This document shows positions 37,379 to 47,385 of a DNA stretch of 64,000 nucleotides, piece by piece; position 1 is the first letter of the stretch, and every line of letters begins with the position of its first letter. The position numbers were made by a program, and so were the translations under genes. The notes under the pieces are model-generated. The model made no database searches. It saw nothing but the letters and a program-made list of their open reading frames with translations, and had not been told where the DNA came from. Origin of the DNA: Prochlorococcus sp. AG-409-J16. GTDB taxonomy: Bacteria > Cyanobacteriota > Cyanobacteriia > PCC-6307 > Cyanobiaceae. The stretch is taken from contig QCKB01000001.1 of the NCBI GenBank assembly GCA_003215655.1, positions 496,001 through 560,000 on the forward strand, read 5' to 3'.

Positions 37379-38656
37379 GTGCTTGATCAGCGCCTTGTGC
37401 GTGAAAATCCAACCTTAATTTCCCGTGAGCTAAAGCGGCGGGGCATCAAATTGGATATCACGTCACTACAACTCATCGCAAAGAATCAAAGAACTCTCGA
37501 AGAAGAAAGAAACTCCCTTCAGGCCACTGGCAATCAAATAGGCAAGGAAGTTGGACAACTCATTAAGAAGGGAATAGATCCCAACAGCAAAGAGATTCTT
37601 GCTCTTCGGCAAAAAGGCAATCAAATAAAGCAAAAGGTAGCCTCACTAGAAGAAGAAGAAAAGAAGGCAGCAAACGATTTGCGTGAGCAATTGCTTCGTC
37701 TGCCAAACCTCCCTTCTCCAGATTGTCCTGATGGGGAAGATGAAAAATCAAACCAAGAGAAGCACCGTTGGGGGAATCCTCTTAAGGGGGAAAACCTTCT
37801 TGAGCATTGGGAGATCGCTGAAAAACTAAATCTGTTTGATACCGAAAGATCAGCACGAATTGCACAAAGTCGATTCGTTACCTTGCTAGGAGAAGGAGCC
37901 CGACTTGAAAGAGCACTTATCAACTTTATGCTCGACCTTCATATCAAAAAAGGTTACCTAGAAGTACTTCCTCCAGTGCTTGTTAATACAGCAAGCCTTA
38001 CAGGATCAGGTCAACTCCCAAAATTTGCGGAAGAAAGTTTCCGGTGTTCAGACGATGACCTTTGGCTGACACCAACAGCAGAAGTCCCTGTTACATCTCT
38101 CCATCGAGATGAAATCATTCCTTTCGATCAACTCCCCTTGAAATATGTTGCCTATAGCCCCTGCTTTAGAAGAGAAGCTGGAAGCTACGGAAGAGATACC
38201 CGTGGTCTAATTAGACTCCATCAATTCAACAAAGTTGAACTTTATTGGTTTGAACATCCAGAAAAATCAAAGGAAGCTTTCAAGCAAATCACCTCTGACG
38301 CAGAAGCAGTCCTTCAAGCTCTTGAACTGCCTTATAGAGTCATAGAATTATGCACTGGAGATCTAGGGTTTTCAGCTTCTAGAACTTACGATCTAGAAGT
38401 TTGGCTCCCAGGTGCTGGAGCTTTTAGAGAAATCTCGAGTTGCAGTATCTGCAATGATTTTCAAGCTAGACGCTCGGCCATTAGAACCAAAGAAGGCAAA
38501 AACACCCAACTCGTTCATACTTTGAATGGGAGTGGTCTTGCGATAGGAAGGACAATGGCCGCCCTACTCGAGACAGGACAACAACCTGATGGGCGCGTAA
38601 AACTACCTAAAGCATTGATCCCTTATTTCGGAGCAGAACAACTAAACCCATCATGA
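37379..38656 (+). CDS. serS: Seryl-tRNA synthetase
   Basis: SerS charges tRNA-Ser. The 425-residue class II synthetase has the N-terminal coiled-coil arm (about 30-105) that binds the tRNA long variable arm, then motif 2 [22 protein letters not shown] and motif 3 [15 protein letters not shown]. The start is GTG at 37379, [11 protein letters not shown] in translation. It lies 129 bases after ycf46 and just before rseP on the same strand. Confidence 0.97.
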   Translation: MLDQRLVRENPTLISRELKRRGIKLDITSLQLIAKNQRTLEEERNSLQATGNQIGKEVGQLIKKGIDPNSKEILALRQKGNQIKQKVASLEEEEKKAANDLREQLLRLPNLPSPDCPDGEDEKSNQEKHRWGNPLKGENLLEHWEIAEKLNLFDTERSARIAQSRFVTLLGEGARLERALINFMLDLHIKKGYLEVLPPVLVNTASLTGSGQLPKFAEESFRCSDDDLWLTPTAEVPVTSLHRDEIIPFDQLPLKYVAYSPCFRREAGSYGRDTRGLIRLHQFNKVELYWFEHPEKSKEAFKQITSDAEAVLQALELPYRVIELCTGDLGFSASRTYDLEVWLPGAGAFREISSCSICNDFQARRSAIRTKEGKNTQLVHTLNGSGLAIGRTMAALLETGQQPDGRVKLPKALIPYFGAEQLNPS

Positions 38657-38675
38657 AATCATCTATAAAGAGTTT

Positions 38676-39755
38676 ATGAATGTCCTGGCATCACTAGGAG
38701 TACTAGGGCTCTTAATTGTGATTCATGAAGCTGGTCACCTTTTCGCGGCGACCTCACAAGGAATTCATGTCAGTGGATTTTCGATTGGCTTTGGGCCTGC
38801 ATTAATTAAAAAAAAGCTTCGAGGAGTGGTTTATGCCATAAGAGTTCTTCCTCTTGGAGGATTCGTAGCTTTTCCAGACGAAGAAGAAAGTGAAATACCT
38901 AAAGATGATCCAGATTTACTACGTAATCGACCGATTCCTCAAAGAGCTTTAGTTATTTCTGCAGGTGTGATTGCCAATCTTGCACTTGCTTGGTTAATCC
39001 TTCTAACTCAAGCAAATTTTGTAGGCATCCCTAATGAGCCTAATCCAGGTGTACTGATTGTTGCTGTCCAAAGCAATGAAGCGGCAGAAGCCGCAGGTCT
39101 TGAAGCTGGTGACCAAATACTTCGGGTTGACAATACTGACCTTGGGAAAGGTCAAGACGCGGTCTTACTTTTAGTGAAAAAAATCAAAGCATCTCCTGGA
39201 GAGTCCCTTGAGCTAGAAACAATAAGATCAGGTAAATCCTCAAATATACGAATAACCCCATCAGCTTCAAAAGGGTCTGGCCTTGTAGGAGCGCAACTAC
39301 AGCCTAATTCAAATGGAAATGTTCATGCCGCCAATGGAATTGGTGAATCAATAAAGTATGTAGACAACCAATTCCTACAACTCTTAAATCAAACTATAAA
39401 TGGCTACAAAGGGCTATTTACGAATTTCAATACGACTGCAAAGCAAATAAGTGGTCCAGTGAAAATTGTAGAAATGGGAGCTCAATTAACAGGTCAAGGT
39501 CTCTCTGGTTTAATGCTTTTTGCAGCTTTAATTTCAATCAACCTAGCTGTATTAAATTCCTTGCCACTTCCTCTCTTAGATGGAGGACAATTAATGCTTT
39601 TGATACTTGAAGGGTTCCGAGGCAAACCAATACCAGAAAAGCTCCAACTAGCATTCATGCAATCAGGTTTCCTCCTATTAGTTGGATTAAGTGTTGTCCT
39701 AATTATCCGTGATACAACTCAATTAGAAATTGTTCAAAATCTAATAGCTCATTAA
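38676..39755 (+). CDS. rseP: Site-2 zinc protease RseP family
   Basis: An intramembrane metalloprotease that cuts membrane-anchored regulators. The 359-residue protein has the zinc motif HEAGH (residues 17-21) in the first segment, a PDZ domain (about 115-195; GVLIVAVQSNEAAEAAGLEAG region), and the second active-site motif NSLPLPLLDGGQ near the C-terminus. The gene follows serS by 19 bases. Its substrates in this organism are not known; sigma-factor anti-sigma release is the usual role. Confidence 0.93.
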   Translation: MNVLASLGVLGLLIVIHEAGHLFAATSQGIHVSGFSIGFGPALIKKKLRGVVYAIRVLPLGGFVAFPDEEESEIPKDDPDLLRNRPIPQRALVISAGVIANLALAWLILLTQANFVGIPNEPNPGVLIVAVQSNEAAEAAGLEAGDQILRVDNTDLGKGQDAVLLLVKKIKASPGESLELETIRSGKSSNIRITPSASKGSGLVGAQLQPNSNGNVHAANGIGESIKYVDNQFLQLLNQTINGYKGLFTNFNTTAKQISGPVKIVEMGAQLTGQGLSGLMLFAALISINLAVLNSLPLPLLDGGQLMLLILEGFRGKPIPEKLQLAFMQSGFLLLVGLSVVLIIRDTTQLEIVQNLIAH

Positions 39756-39886
39756 CCAAATCCTTCTTCTTATTTATAAAGTCAATTTAATCATGTTTTC
39801 CACCATCCCCTTCCAAAACAAAATAAGTCAAGATGATATGAGAAGATATATGCAACTACCAAGCGTTTAGGGGCTAAACCTTACTC

Positions 39887-40189
39887 ATGGCCAAAAAGTC
39901 AATGATAGCAAGGGATGTGAAGAGAAAGAAGCTCGTTGAGCGTTATTCGGCAAAGCGAACGGCTCTGTTAAAAGCATTTAATTCGGCAAATGATCCGATG
40001 GAAAGGCTAGAAATTCATCGCAAAATTCAAAAGTTACCTCGTAATAGCGCCCCTAATAGAGTTAGAAATCGTTGTTGGGCAACAGGAAAGCCTAGAGGTG
40101 TTTACAGGGACTTTGGTCTTTGCAGGAACCAACTAAGACAACGTGCCCACAATGGAGAGCTTCCAGGCCTAGTCAAATCAAGCTGGTAA
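39887..40189 (+). CDS. rpsN: 30S ribosomal protein S14
   Basis: A 100-residue basic protein of the long, cysteine-poor S14 type without the C-x2-C zinc ribbon. [20 protein letters not shown] at the start and [20 protein letters not shown] in the middle are typical. It is separated from rseP by 131 bases and from pnp by 153 bases; neither gap shows a further gene. In cyanobacteria rpsN stands alone, outside the main ribosomal protein cluster, as here. Confidence 0.97.
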   Translation: MAKKSMIARDVKRKKLVERYSAKRTALLKAFNSANDPMERLEIHRKIQKLPRNSAPNRVRNRCWATGKPRGVYRDFGLCRNQLRQRAHNGELPGLVKSSW

Positions 40190-40342
40190 GGCGCCTTCAA
40201 CCAATACCTTAGGGAAAATCAAACTGCTCTTAGCTCAGATTCCTAGAAGAGTGGAAAATAAAAATAATCAAATCAAAAGATACTTGATCAATTTGCCCGT
40301 CAAAGTGCAAGAATGAGTTCAAACAAAAAGAGATAAGCGCAC

Positions 40343-42508
40343 GTGCAAGGTCAGACACAGTCAATCTCCTTTGATGGTCGGGAGATTAGACTGACCACGG
40401 GGAGATTTGCCCCACAGGCCGGAGGTTCAGTTCTCGTAGAGTGCGGTGATACTGCTGTGCTTGTAACTGCAACTCAAGCTGCAGGCAGAGAGGGAATTGA
40501 CTTTCTTCCACTTATTTGTGACTACGAAGAAAGGCTCTATGCAGCAGGTCGAATACCAGGCAGCTTTATGCGAAGAGAGGCGAGGCCTCCCGAAAGAGCC
40601 ACGCTTGTTGCTCGCCTGATTGACAGGCCCATGAGACCTCTCTTCCCCAATTGGATGAGAGATGACATACAAATAGTTGCTACTTGCCTTTCCCTAGATG
40701 AAAGAGTCCCTGCTGACGTCCTTGCTGTAACGGGGGCATCAATGGCAACTCTCCTTGCCGAGATTCCTTTCCAGGGACCAATGGCGGCAGTACGCGTAGG
40801 ACTTCTTGGAGATGATTTCGTCCTAAACCCAAGCTATAGAGAAATAGAAAGAGGAGATTTGGATCTCGTTGTAGCTGGCACTCCTGATGGAGTTGTGATG
40901 GTGGAAGCTGGGGCAAGCCAACTTTCCGAACAAGATGTAATCGAAGCGATTGATTTTGGCTATGAAGCTGTTTCCGAACTAATCAAATCCCAGCAATCTC
41001 TGCTAAAAGACCTTGGTATAAAACAGGTACAACCTGATGAGCCAACAAAAGACACCACAGTCCCTGCATACTTAGAAAAAAATTGCAGCAAAGCAATAGG
41101 TGAAGTCCTTAAGCAATTTGAACAATCAAAAGCTGATAGAGATCAAAAACTTGAGGAGATTAAAACTGAAGCATTACAAACTATCGAGGCGCTAAAAGAA
41201 GACAACGCTGTTCGCAAAGCAATCACTGGTAATAACAAATTACTAGGCAATAGCTTCAAGGCATTGACTAAGAAACTAATGCGAAATCAAATCCTTAAAG
41301 AAGGAAAACGTGTAGATGGAAGAAGTCTTGATGAAGTAAGAAAAATAGATTCAGCTGTTGGGGTTCTACCAAAAAGAGTTCATGGCTCTGGCTTATTCCA
41401 GCGAGGCCTGACTCAAGTTCTATCCACTGCAACGCTAGGAACTCCTAGCGACGCTCAAGAAATGGATGATTTAAACCCAAGCACAGAGAAAACATATCTA
41501 CACCACTACAATTTCCCTCCATTCTCAGTAGGTGAAACAAGGCCAATGAGATCTCCAGGCAGACGCGAGATCGGTCATGGTGCACTTGCCGAGAGAGCTC
41601 TGATTCCTGTCCTTCCTGCAAAAGACACCTTTCCTTATGTTCTAAGGGTTGTCAGCGAAGTTCTTAGTTCAAATGGCTCAACATCCATGGGTTCTGTTTG
41701 TGGAAGCACTTTGGCCTTAATGGATGCAGGCGTGCCGCTAAAGGCGCCTGTAGGCGGAGCTGCAATGGGACTTATCAAAGAAGGCAAAGAAGTCCGGATA
41801 TTGACAGACATCCAAGGAATTGAAGACTTCCTTGGGGATATGGATTTCAAGGTTGCAGGCACAGAGAAAGGGATAACTGCACTTCAAATGGACATGAAGA
41901 TCACAGGGCTATCAATCTCAACTGTTTCCGAAGCAATAAACCAAGCTCGTCCTGCTCGGCTTCACATCCTTGAAAAGATGAAGGAAGCTATTGATTCCCC
42001 TAGAGACTCTCTCTCCCCTCATGCACCAAGGCTACTTAGTTTCAGGATTGATCCAGAGCTAATAGGCACAGTTATTGGTCCTGGAGGCCGAACAATTAAA
42101 GGAATTACTGAGAGAACAAATACCAAAATCGATATAGAGGACGGCGGAATTGTCACTATTGCGTCACATGACGGAGCAGCAGCCGAAGAAGCTCGCAAAA
42201 TCATCGAAGGCCTAACTAGAAAAGTAAATGAAGGGGAAGTCTTCACAGGGTCTATTACCAGAATCATCCCAATAGGGGCATTTGTAGAAATACTCCCTGG
42301 GAAGGAAGGGATGATCCACATTTCTCAGCTTTCAGAAGCTCGTGTAGAGAAGGTAGAGGATGTTGTAAAAGTAGGAGATGAAGTGACTGTCAGGGTCAGG
42401 GAAATTGATAACCGGGGACGTATAAATCTCACTCTAAGAGGTCTTCCAAAGAATGGAGACGAAAGCTATATGGATTCATCCCCAACACCAGTAGCACCAC
42501 TCACATAG
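40343..42508 (+). CDS. pnp: Polyribonucleotide nucleotidyltransferase (PNPase)
   Basis: PNPase degrades RNA phosphorolytically from the 3' end and can add tails in cyanobacteria. The 721-residue protein starts at GTG and has two RNase PH domains (about 10-225 and 325-545), a KH domain with [12 protein letters not shown] and an S1 domain ([20 protein letters not shown]). The second PH domain has the conserved [12 protein letters not shown] and [19 protein letters not shown]. It ends 8 bases from convergent cysQ. Confidence 0.97.
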   Translation: MQGQTQSISFDGREIRLTTGRFAPQAGGSVLVECGDTAVLVTATQAAGREGIDFLPLICDYEERLYAAGRIPGSFMRREARPPERATLVARLIDRPMRPLFPNWMRDDIQIVATCLSLDERVPADVLAVTGASMATLLAEIPFQGPMAAVRVGLLGDDFVLNPSYREIERGDLDLVVAGTPDGVVMVEAGASQLSEQDVIEAIDFGYEAVSELIKSQQSLLKDLGIKQVQPDEPTKDTTVPAYLEKNCSKAIGEVLKQFEQSKADRDQKLEEIKTEALQTIEALKEDNAVRKAITGNNKLLGNSFKALTKKLMRNQILKEGKRVDGRSLDEVRKIDSAVGVLPKRVHGSGLFQRGLTQVLSTATLGTPSDAQEMDDLNPSTEKTYLHHYNFPPFSVGETRPMRSPGRREIGHGALAERALIPVLPAKDTFPYVLRVVSEVLSSNGSTSMGSVCGSTLALMDAGVPLKAPVGGAAMGLIKEGKEVRILTDIQGIEDFLGDMDFKVAGTEKGITALQMDMKITGLSISTVSEAINQARPARLHILEKMKEAIDSPRDSLSPHAPRLLSFRIDPELIGTVIGPGGRTIKGITERTNTKIDIEDGGIVTIASHDGAAAEEARKIIEGLTRKVNEGEVFTGSITRIIPIGAFVEILPGKEGMIHISQLSEARVEKVEDVVKVGDEVTVRVREIDNRGRINLTLRGLPKNGDESYMDSSPTPVAPLT

Positions 42509-42515
42509 AAGAGAC

Positions 42516-43430
42516 TTAGACACTAAATCCAGGATCTATTGATTCCATAGCTTCTACTGATATGTCGCATAGTTTTTCATGGCAAAGCCCATTACTAGCT
42601 ATAAGGCACCCAGCCTGACGAATATCGCCAGTGTTATATAAAAGTACTCTTCCATCTGCATGAGTAAAACTGCCTCCCGCTGCCAATAAAACAGCTTCCG
42701 GAGCAGCCATATCCCAATCTTTTGGAGCACTTTTCCCAGAGAGAGAAATATAGAGGTCTGTCTCCCCTCGAAGGATCGAGGCAATTTTGCAACCAACACT
42801 ACCTACTGCTTTTACATCTCCCAAAGAAAGTCTTGAAATAAGATTTTCCAACCTTTCATCTCGATGATTTCTGCTTGCAACAAGCCTCATATCACTTGGT
42901 TCCCTTCTATCACTCAATGCAGCAGCAGCCCTTTCCCCTCTCCGATCCTCCTTCCAAGCTCCCAATCCATAGATACCAAACCAAAGCTCCTCTGACTCAG
43001 GGAGCAGAATTACGCCCAAAATAGGTCTTTGAAAATGTACAAGAGCCAAATGCACTGCATACTCTCCTGTCCCTTGAAGGAAATCCTTAGTGCCATCTAG
43101 TGGATCAAGGATCCACAACCACTCTGAATTAAGTGGTTGGCCTTTGGTGAGCTGATCCTTTGCGGACTCCTCACTAAGAAGCGTCCATTTCGCAGTTGGG
43201 AATTCTTTTTTCAACCCATCCAATAACCATTTATTAACTGCCAAGTCAGCAGCAGACACTGGCCCGTCTCCCCCTTCATTAATATTTAAGGCCTTTGAAA
43301 ATCCATAAGGGGGCTTTTCACCTCTGGCATATGCCAGGAGAATATCCGAAGCACCCCAACTAAGGCTCCTTAATTTCTGCAAGAGGTGCTCCAGATCTAC
43401 ACCTAAAGGGAGTTCAAATTCTCTATTCAT
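42516..43430 (-). CDS. cysQ: 3'(2'),5'-bisphosphate nucleotidase
   Basis: CysQ hydrolyses phosphoadenosine phosphate, a by-product of sulfate assimilation, and belongs to the inositol monophosphatase fold. The metal site is visible in LSEES and ILDPLDGTKDFLQGTGEYAV; the C-terminal WDMAAPEAVLLAAGG holds the third Asp. The frame is open to 43478, but the ATG at 43430 (MNREFELPLGVDLEHL) is preferred because it avoids overlap with the divergent rsmI start and matches family starts. This gives 304 residues. Confidence 0.92.
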   Translation of the reverse strand: MNREFELPLGVDLEHLLQKLRSLSWGASDILLAYARGEKPPYGFSKALNINEGGDGPVSAADLAVNKWLLDGLKKEFPTAKWTLLSEESAKDQLTKGQPLNSEWLWILDPLDGTKDFLQGTGEYAVHLALVHFQRPILGVILLPESEELWFGIYGLGAWKEDRRGERAAAALSDRREPSDMRLVASRNHRDERLENLISRLSLGDVKAVGSVGCKIASILRGETDLYISLSGKSAPKDWDMAAPEAVLLAAGGSFTHADGRVLLYNTGDIRQAGCLIASNGLCHEKLCDISVEAMESIDPGFSV

Positions 43431-43454
43431 CGGATTATTGGAGTTGAAATCATT

Positions 43455-44330
43455 TTGAATCAAAGAGTTGAGCCCCAAAAAGGTGTGCTTTATTTAGTAG
43501 GCACTCCAATAGGTCATTTGGGTGACCTTTCCCCACGAGCACAATCACTGCTTAAGGAAGTCTCATTCATAGCTTGTGAAGACACTCGCCACAGTGGTCA
43601 TCTCCTAAAGAGCTTGGGTGCGAAAGGAAGGCGTATTAGTTTTCACAAACACAACACTAATAGCAAGCTTCCGCAACTCCTAGAGATTCTGAAACAAGGA
43701 CAAAATACACTTGCGCTCATTAGTGATGCTGGCCTCCCAGGAATAAGTGATCCCGGAGAAATACTTGTATCCAAGGCAAAAGAAGCTGGCCACGAGGTTA
43801 TCTGCATCCCAGGCCCTTGTGCTGCAACAACTGCTCTTGTGAGCAGCGGACTCCCATGCGAAAGATTCTGTTTTGAGGGCTTCCTACCTACCAAAGGGAA
43901 ACTAAGGAAGGAAAGGCTTTCTGAATTAGCAATAGATATGCGAACAGTTGTGCTTTATGAGTCTCCCCACCGTCTAATACAACTATTAACGGAATTAGAG
44001 CAGCTATGCGGCAAAGATCGTCCCTTACAAGTAGCCCGCGAGTTAACCAAGCGACACGAAGAACAAGTAGGGCCAAATATTGGAGCTGCAATAAAACATT
44101 TCCTTACCAATAAACCTTTAGGCGAATTCACACTCGTCCTAGGAGGTAAACCAAAAATCAATTCAACTTGCTTAAAGCCTGATGAGGAATGGATACAGGA
44201 ATTAAATTCTTTAATGAGCGAAGGGATGAGCGCCAGTGAAGCTGCACGGCAACTAGCACAGCAAACTGGCCAATCAAGAAGATTCCTATATGGCTTATTG
44301 CACAAAGGTGCCAGAAATCAGAATGATTAA
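43455..44330 (+). CDS. rsmI: 16S rRNA 2'-O-methyltransferase RsmI
   Basis: RsmI methylates the 2'-OH of C1402 in 16S rRNA using S-adenosylmethionine. The 291-residue protein has the SPOUT-unlike tetrapyrrole methylase fold with YLVGTPIGHLGDLSPRA, ACEDTRHSG, SDAGLPGISDPG and IPGPCAATTALVSSGLP. The start is TTG at 43455; GTG at 43485 is a second option. It lies 24 bases from the likely cysQ start, so both promoters would overlap. Confidence 0.94.
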   Translation: MNQRVEPQKGVLYLVGTPIGHLGDLSPRAQSLLKEVSFIACEDTRHSGHLLKSLGAKGRRISFHKHNTNSKLPQLLEILKQGQNTLALISDAGLPGISDPGEILVSKAKEAGHEVICIPGPCAATTALVSSGLPCERFCFEGFLPTKGKLRKERLSELAIDMRTVVLYESPHRLIQLLTELEQLCGKDRPLQVARELTKRHEEQVGPNIGAAIKHFLTNKPLGEFTLVLGGKPKINSTCLKPDEEWIQELNSLMSEGMSASEAARQLAQQTGQSRRFLYGLLHKGARNQND

Positions 44331-44365
44331 ACTAAAGAAGAAGCAAATCAAATAATTAATAGCCG

Positions 44366-44599
44366 ATGTTTTTAAGACTCAAGCTGTTAACAACCACTCT
44401 GGCGAGTGGAGCTGTGCTGATGCTAGTTCTATGCCTTGGTTCTCAAAATCTCAGTAACAGAAAGCCCATCCAGCTTGGACTAGCCAAGACAGCTCCCCTC
44501 CCTTCTGGTTTTGTCATAGGAGTTTCAATTGTTTTAGGGGTAATTAGTGGAGGGAGCACTGCCGCGCTAATAATCCCAGAGCCGCCTCAATACAAATAA
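44366..44599 (+). CDS. Small two-span membrane protein, LapA/DUF1049-like
   Basis: A 77-residue protein with two hydrophobic segments (about residues 8-26 and 49-70) joined by a short loop containing GSQNLSNRKPIQLGLAK. The SQN ... V/P-I-x-L loop and spacing recall LapA-type (DUF1049) proteins found in cyanobacteria, but the match is loose. It follows rsmI by 35 bases and is convergent with the HTH protein gene. Confidence 0.6.
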   Translation: MFLRLKLLTTTLASGAVLMLVLCLGSQNLSNRKPIQLGLAKTAPLPSGFVIGVSIVLGVISGGSTAALIIPEPPQYK

Positions 44600-44622
44600 A
44601 TAATTATCCAAAATTATCTTTC

Positions 44623-45381
44623 TCATGAATCGAGTGCAATCAATGCCCCTTCAAGAACTAAACGAGTAATTCCACGGGCAAGTAGATATGGAGTAGAAAG
44701 CTGAAAAACTTGACTATCAGGTATTTTTATAACCCTTTGATTACGTCCACATTGCCTTCTAGCGGCTCTTGGGTTTGAGAAAAGTGATAATGCCTTCAGC
44801 TCCTTATCTTCTTCTTGTAAGGTTCCTAACTCCGGAAAATCTCTTAACGGTCGAGCATCTAGCTCAACAGTTTTATCGACCAGCATATATAAGCTAACAG
44901 GCAATAATCCTGGCATAAGTTGTTCACATGAAACCTGATCTCTATCATTCACCTCTTCAAAAACTGTATTAAGAGGAACTACCTCATGAAAGATCTCAGT
45001 TGGTTCAGCATCCTCAACTTGACCTTCTTCCGAGTCATCTTTGAAATCATCAGCATCATTCAAAGCTAAGGATCTATTAACTTCAGCAGCTATCTCACTT
45101 GACTGAGTAATATCGTAGTTCTCCTCACTTGCAAAACTTGATACTTCTAGCGTTTTTGATTCCGAGATATTTTCATTAGAAGCACTAAGACCACCTTTCC
45201 CTTTAATTCGAGAAGTTTTTAAGGCTTCATATTCCTCTGGAAGCAAAGAAGTTTTTACTGTGCGATTGACTGTATTGGGGCTGCAGCCATACGCCTTAGC
45301 AATTGCTGAGGTAGTTTGTCCCCTACGGTAACTCTCAACGAGCTCCTCCTTTTGTTTTTTGCTAAGCCGCCCAACCGACAT
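44623..45381 (-). CDS. Helix-turn-helix protein of unknown function
   Basis: A 252-residue protein. The N-terminus (residues 6-45: LSKKQKEELVESYRRGQTTS, then AIAKAYGCSPNTVNRTVKT) is a helix-turn-helix like those of resolvases and transposase-type DNA-binding domains. An acidic, serine-rich linker (about 62-145) follows, then a C-terminal domain (LPVSLYMLVDKTVELDARPL through FQLSTPYLLARGITRLVLEG). No catalytic transposase domain is present, so this is a DNA-binding protein rather than a mobile element. Its 5' end is 68 bases from tRNA-Arg on the other strand. Confidence 0.78.
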   Translation of the reverse strand: MSVGRLSKKQKEELVESYRRGQTTSAIAKAYGCSPNTVNRTVKTSLLPEEYEALKTSRIKGKGGLSASNENISESKTLEVSSFASEENYDITQSSEIAAEVNRSLALNDADDFKDDSEEGQVEDAEPTEIFHEVVPLNTVFEEVNDRDQVSCEQLMPGLLPVSLYMLVDKTVELDARPLRDFPELGTLQEEDKELKALSLFSNPRAARRQCGRNQRVIKIPDSQVFQLSTPYLLARGITRLVLEGALIALDS

Positions 45382-45449
45382 CTGATTAAAAGTTCTTCCC
45401 TCCCAACCTTAAGCTGCTCTAAACCAAATAGCTGTCACAATGCCATTAA

Positions 45450-45523
45450 GCTCCCTTAGCTCAGCTGGATAGAGCAGCTGCCTTCTAAGCAGCCGGTCGT
45501 TGGTTCGAATCCAACAGGGGGCG
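45450..45523 (+). tRNA. trnR-TCT: tRNA-Arg (anticodon UCU)
   Basis: A full cloverleaf can be drawn: acceptor GCTCCCT/AGGGGGC (one G-T pair), D stem GCTC/GAGC, anticodon stem GCTGC/GCAGC with loop CTTCTAA (anticodon TCT), and T arm GTTGG-TTCGAAT-CCAAC, discriminator G. CCA is not encoded. It reads AGA codons. Confidence 0.96.
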
Positions 45524-45754
45524 TTTCTAAAGCCAGATCCTCATTAATAGGTCCTAATAGAAAAAGACTAATTAAAAGCAAGACCAATCTCATTTAGGAG
45601 CTCTTAAACAAAAGAAGATTCAACTCTTATCGACAGGCGTTATCCAATGAAAAGCCAGGATTTCTAAGCCAATTTGCCTTGAGCCTTCACCTTGCTCCTA
45701 TATGCCAATTCTTAACGATCTAAGCCTGCCAAGGCTTAGTGGAATTATGTGTGG

Positions 45755-45766
45755 GTTATTAATAAC
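45755..45766. promoter_or_regulatory. 12-bp palindrome upstream of the 45786 gene
   Basis: GTTATTAATAAC is a perfect 12-bp palindrome ending 19 bases before the GTG start at 45786. A small hairpin, CTAAGCC/GGCTTAG (45720-45739), lies just upstream. Either may be a regulator site or a leader structure; the palindrome could also be chance in AT-rich DNA. The rest of 45524-45785 holds nothing I recognise beyond a 26-codon frame that I do not support. Confidence 0.3.
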
Positions 45767-45785
45767 ACGCTTTACCATTTAATAA

Positions 45786-46070
45786 GTGATCTTCTCAACT
45801 CCTTTCTTCGCAACGATTGCCTTCGGAGGTTTTACCCCTATAGCTGCACTCGCTGGGGTAGTAATCATCTTTCAAGTTTTCCAAATCTTCTATTACGGAC
45901 TCCCTAAGAATGAGCCGACATCTGGCTGGGGACTTGATTCCGACTCCGCACTGTTTAACTATCGGTGGAAACAATTCTTTGGTGTTCAAGTTGTGTGCGT
46001 AATCATTGCAACCTCAGTAATGTTTGCAGGACCTAAATTGATCTTCTTCCCATTTCAGGCGCTAAATTAA
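45786..46070 (+). CDS. Small two-span membrane protein, unknown function
   Basis: A 94-residue protein starting at GTG. Two hydrophobic stretches (about residues 15-37 and 66-90) flank a hydrophilic loop FYYGLPKNEPTSGWGLDSDS. It is not one of the small photosystem or NDH subunits I can recognise. It has its own space after tRNA-Arg and is followed by an 18-bp perfect terminator, suggesting a single, well-expressed gene. Function unknown. Confidence 0.7.
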   Translation: MIFSTPFFATIAFGGFTPIAALAGVVIIFQVFQIFYYGLPKNEPTSGWGLDSDSALFNYRWKQFFGVQVVCVIIATSVMFAGPKLIFFPFQALN

Positions 46071-46096
46071 AATAATCAGCTCATAACATAGCTTCC

Positions 46097-46142
46097 ACAG
46101 GAAAGGCCTGTCTGCTCTGTTCAGACAGGCCTTTCCTGTTTT
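46097..46142 (+). terminator. Strong rho-independent terminator
   Basis: An 18-bp perfect stem, left arm 46097-46114 (ACAGGAAAGGCCTGTCTG) and right arm 46122-46139, with a 7-base loop and a short T tail. It starts 26 bases after the stop at 46070 and is the longest perfect hairpin I found in the window. The remaining bases to 46276 are AT-rich with no gene. Confidence 0.9.
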
Positions 46143-46276
46143 AACTCTATCCATAAAAGCTATTAGTCCATAAAAAGCAGAAAGCAAAAAAAGAAAAAAA
46201 TTAAACCCTTGAATCAGATAGAAAATCCCATACTTATGCAACTATAGTTAAAGATTTAAACCTGATTAAATAATAC

Positions 46277-46657
46277 TCATCTGCCAAGATTATATATAAA
46301 ATCTTTAAATCCAGGGTTATAGAAATAAAGAGCTACACCTAAGGCCAGAATAAGGTTTAACCCTAACACTAGGGATGCGACAATCACCCTTTGCCTTTTG
46401 CCAGGAATTTTATATGTGAATGCACCAACCTTATATTCATCTAAATTAACCTCAGAACCATTTCCTTTATTTTTCTTCTTAGATTTCTTAGAGGTACTTT
46501 TTTTGCTTGAAGAAAGCTTTACTTTTCCTGATTTTGCAGAGCCAATAGAATCAGGTCCAAGCTCCTCTGAATCAATATTCAGATTATTAGACTTTATTGA
46601 AGACTCACCATCGTTTTTACCTGTACCTTGCTTAGATTCTTTCATTAGAAAAGGCAT
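46277..46657 (-). CDS. Lysine/serine-rich protein with one C-terminal membrane span
   Basis: A 126-residue protein. The first 75 residues are hydrophilic and low complexity (SSSKKSTSKKSKKKNKGN), then KVGAFTYKIPGKRQRVIVAS leads into a single membrane segment (about 90-112) and a short end FKDFIYNLGR. This is a tail-anchored layout. ATG at 46645 (MKESKQG) is an alternative start. Function and family not recognised. Confidence 0.65.
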   Translation of the reverse strand: MPFLMKESKQGTGKNDGESSIKSNNLNIDSEELGPDSIGSAKSGKVKLSSSKKSTSKKSKKKNKGNGSEVNLDEYKVGAFTYKIPGKRQRVIVASLVLGLNLILALGVALYFYNPGFKDFIYNLGR

Positions 46658-46815
46658 TCAAAAAACAAAAGATATAGCAATTGAATAGTTTCAGCCCTAA
46701 CCCTCCTACTGTTTAATAAAAGCCTAGAACCAATCGACATGAATGCAAGAGGTAGATCAACCCCATAGTTCTAAGCGAAAAGCAGTCTTCACCTCACAAA
46801 TCTAAAACCCTGCAG

Positions 46816-47184
46816 TTAAAGCCCTTTACAAAGGCTTTTAACGCCTTGCAAAGTATTCAAAGCAGTCCTACTCCGAGACATATTGAGCGGGGCAAGAAGC
46901 AATTCAGCCCCAAGGCCCAGTGCAATTGTCTGACATGAATACTTTCTCTGAGATTCAGCAGAACGTTGAATGGCTTCTGAAATACTTAAAGCCCTTTGAC
47001 AAGAATCTTCTCGCCTAGTCCGAAAACATTTAACAGATAGCTCATTAAGACCTTCAAGGAAGAATCCTTGCGCAAAAGTCAAGCTGCCAAAGCAACTTAA
47101 CCAAAAGGTCACCAAAAAACCAATGCTGGGACTCAATAATCTATTCACATCAGATGGCTTATTCATCACATCAGCAAATCGCAC
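46816..47184 (-). CDS. Secreted protein of unknown function
   Basis: A 122-residue protein with a likely signal peptide (hydrophobic segment about 20-38, ending SLTFAQG). The mature part has four cysteines (in VKCFRTRREDSCQRAL, KYSCQTIAL and KSLCKGL), which fits an oxidised, exported protein. An ATG at 47166 (MNKPSDVN) is probably the true start. No family recognised. The gap 46658-46815 upstream of the neighbouring gene shows no feature. Confidence 0.6.
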   Translation of the reverse strand: MRFADVMNKPSDVNRLLSPSIGFLVTFWLSCFGSLTFAQGFFLEGLNELSVKCFRTRREDSCQRALSISEAIQRSAESQRKYSCQTIALGLGAELLLAPLNMSRSRTALNTLQGVKSLCKGL

Positions 47185-47385
47185 TAATCAAAGGCGGCTC
47201 TCAGAGAAAAACTAAAAATCAGGAAGGACAGTTCGACAAACTGACCATGCAAATAAGGGAATCTATCCCCTGATCAGAGGAAACTTGTTTCAATAACCTT
47301 AAGCAAGGTCAATCAAATTACATCTGAAAGCCCGTATATCAGCAATCACTGAGATACTGTGTTTAGCGCAAAAAACCAACTTCGA

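Noticed and set aside
44623-45381. Transposase or insertion sequence
   Set aside because: Only the HTH resembles a recombinase; no catalytic domain or inverted terminal repeats were seen.
45700-45783. 26-codon frame upstream of the 45786 gene
   Set aside because: Short, no ribosome binding site, composition not distinctive.
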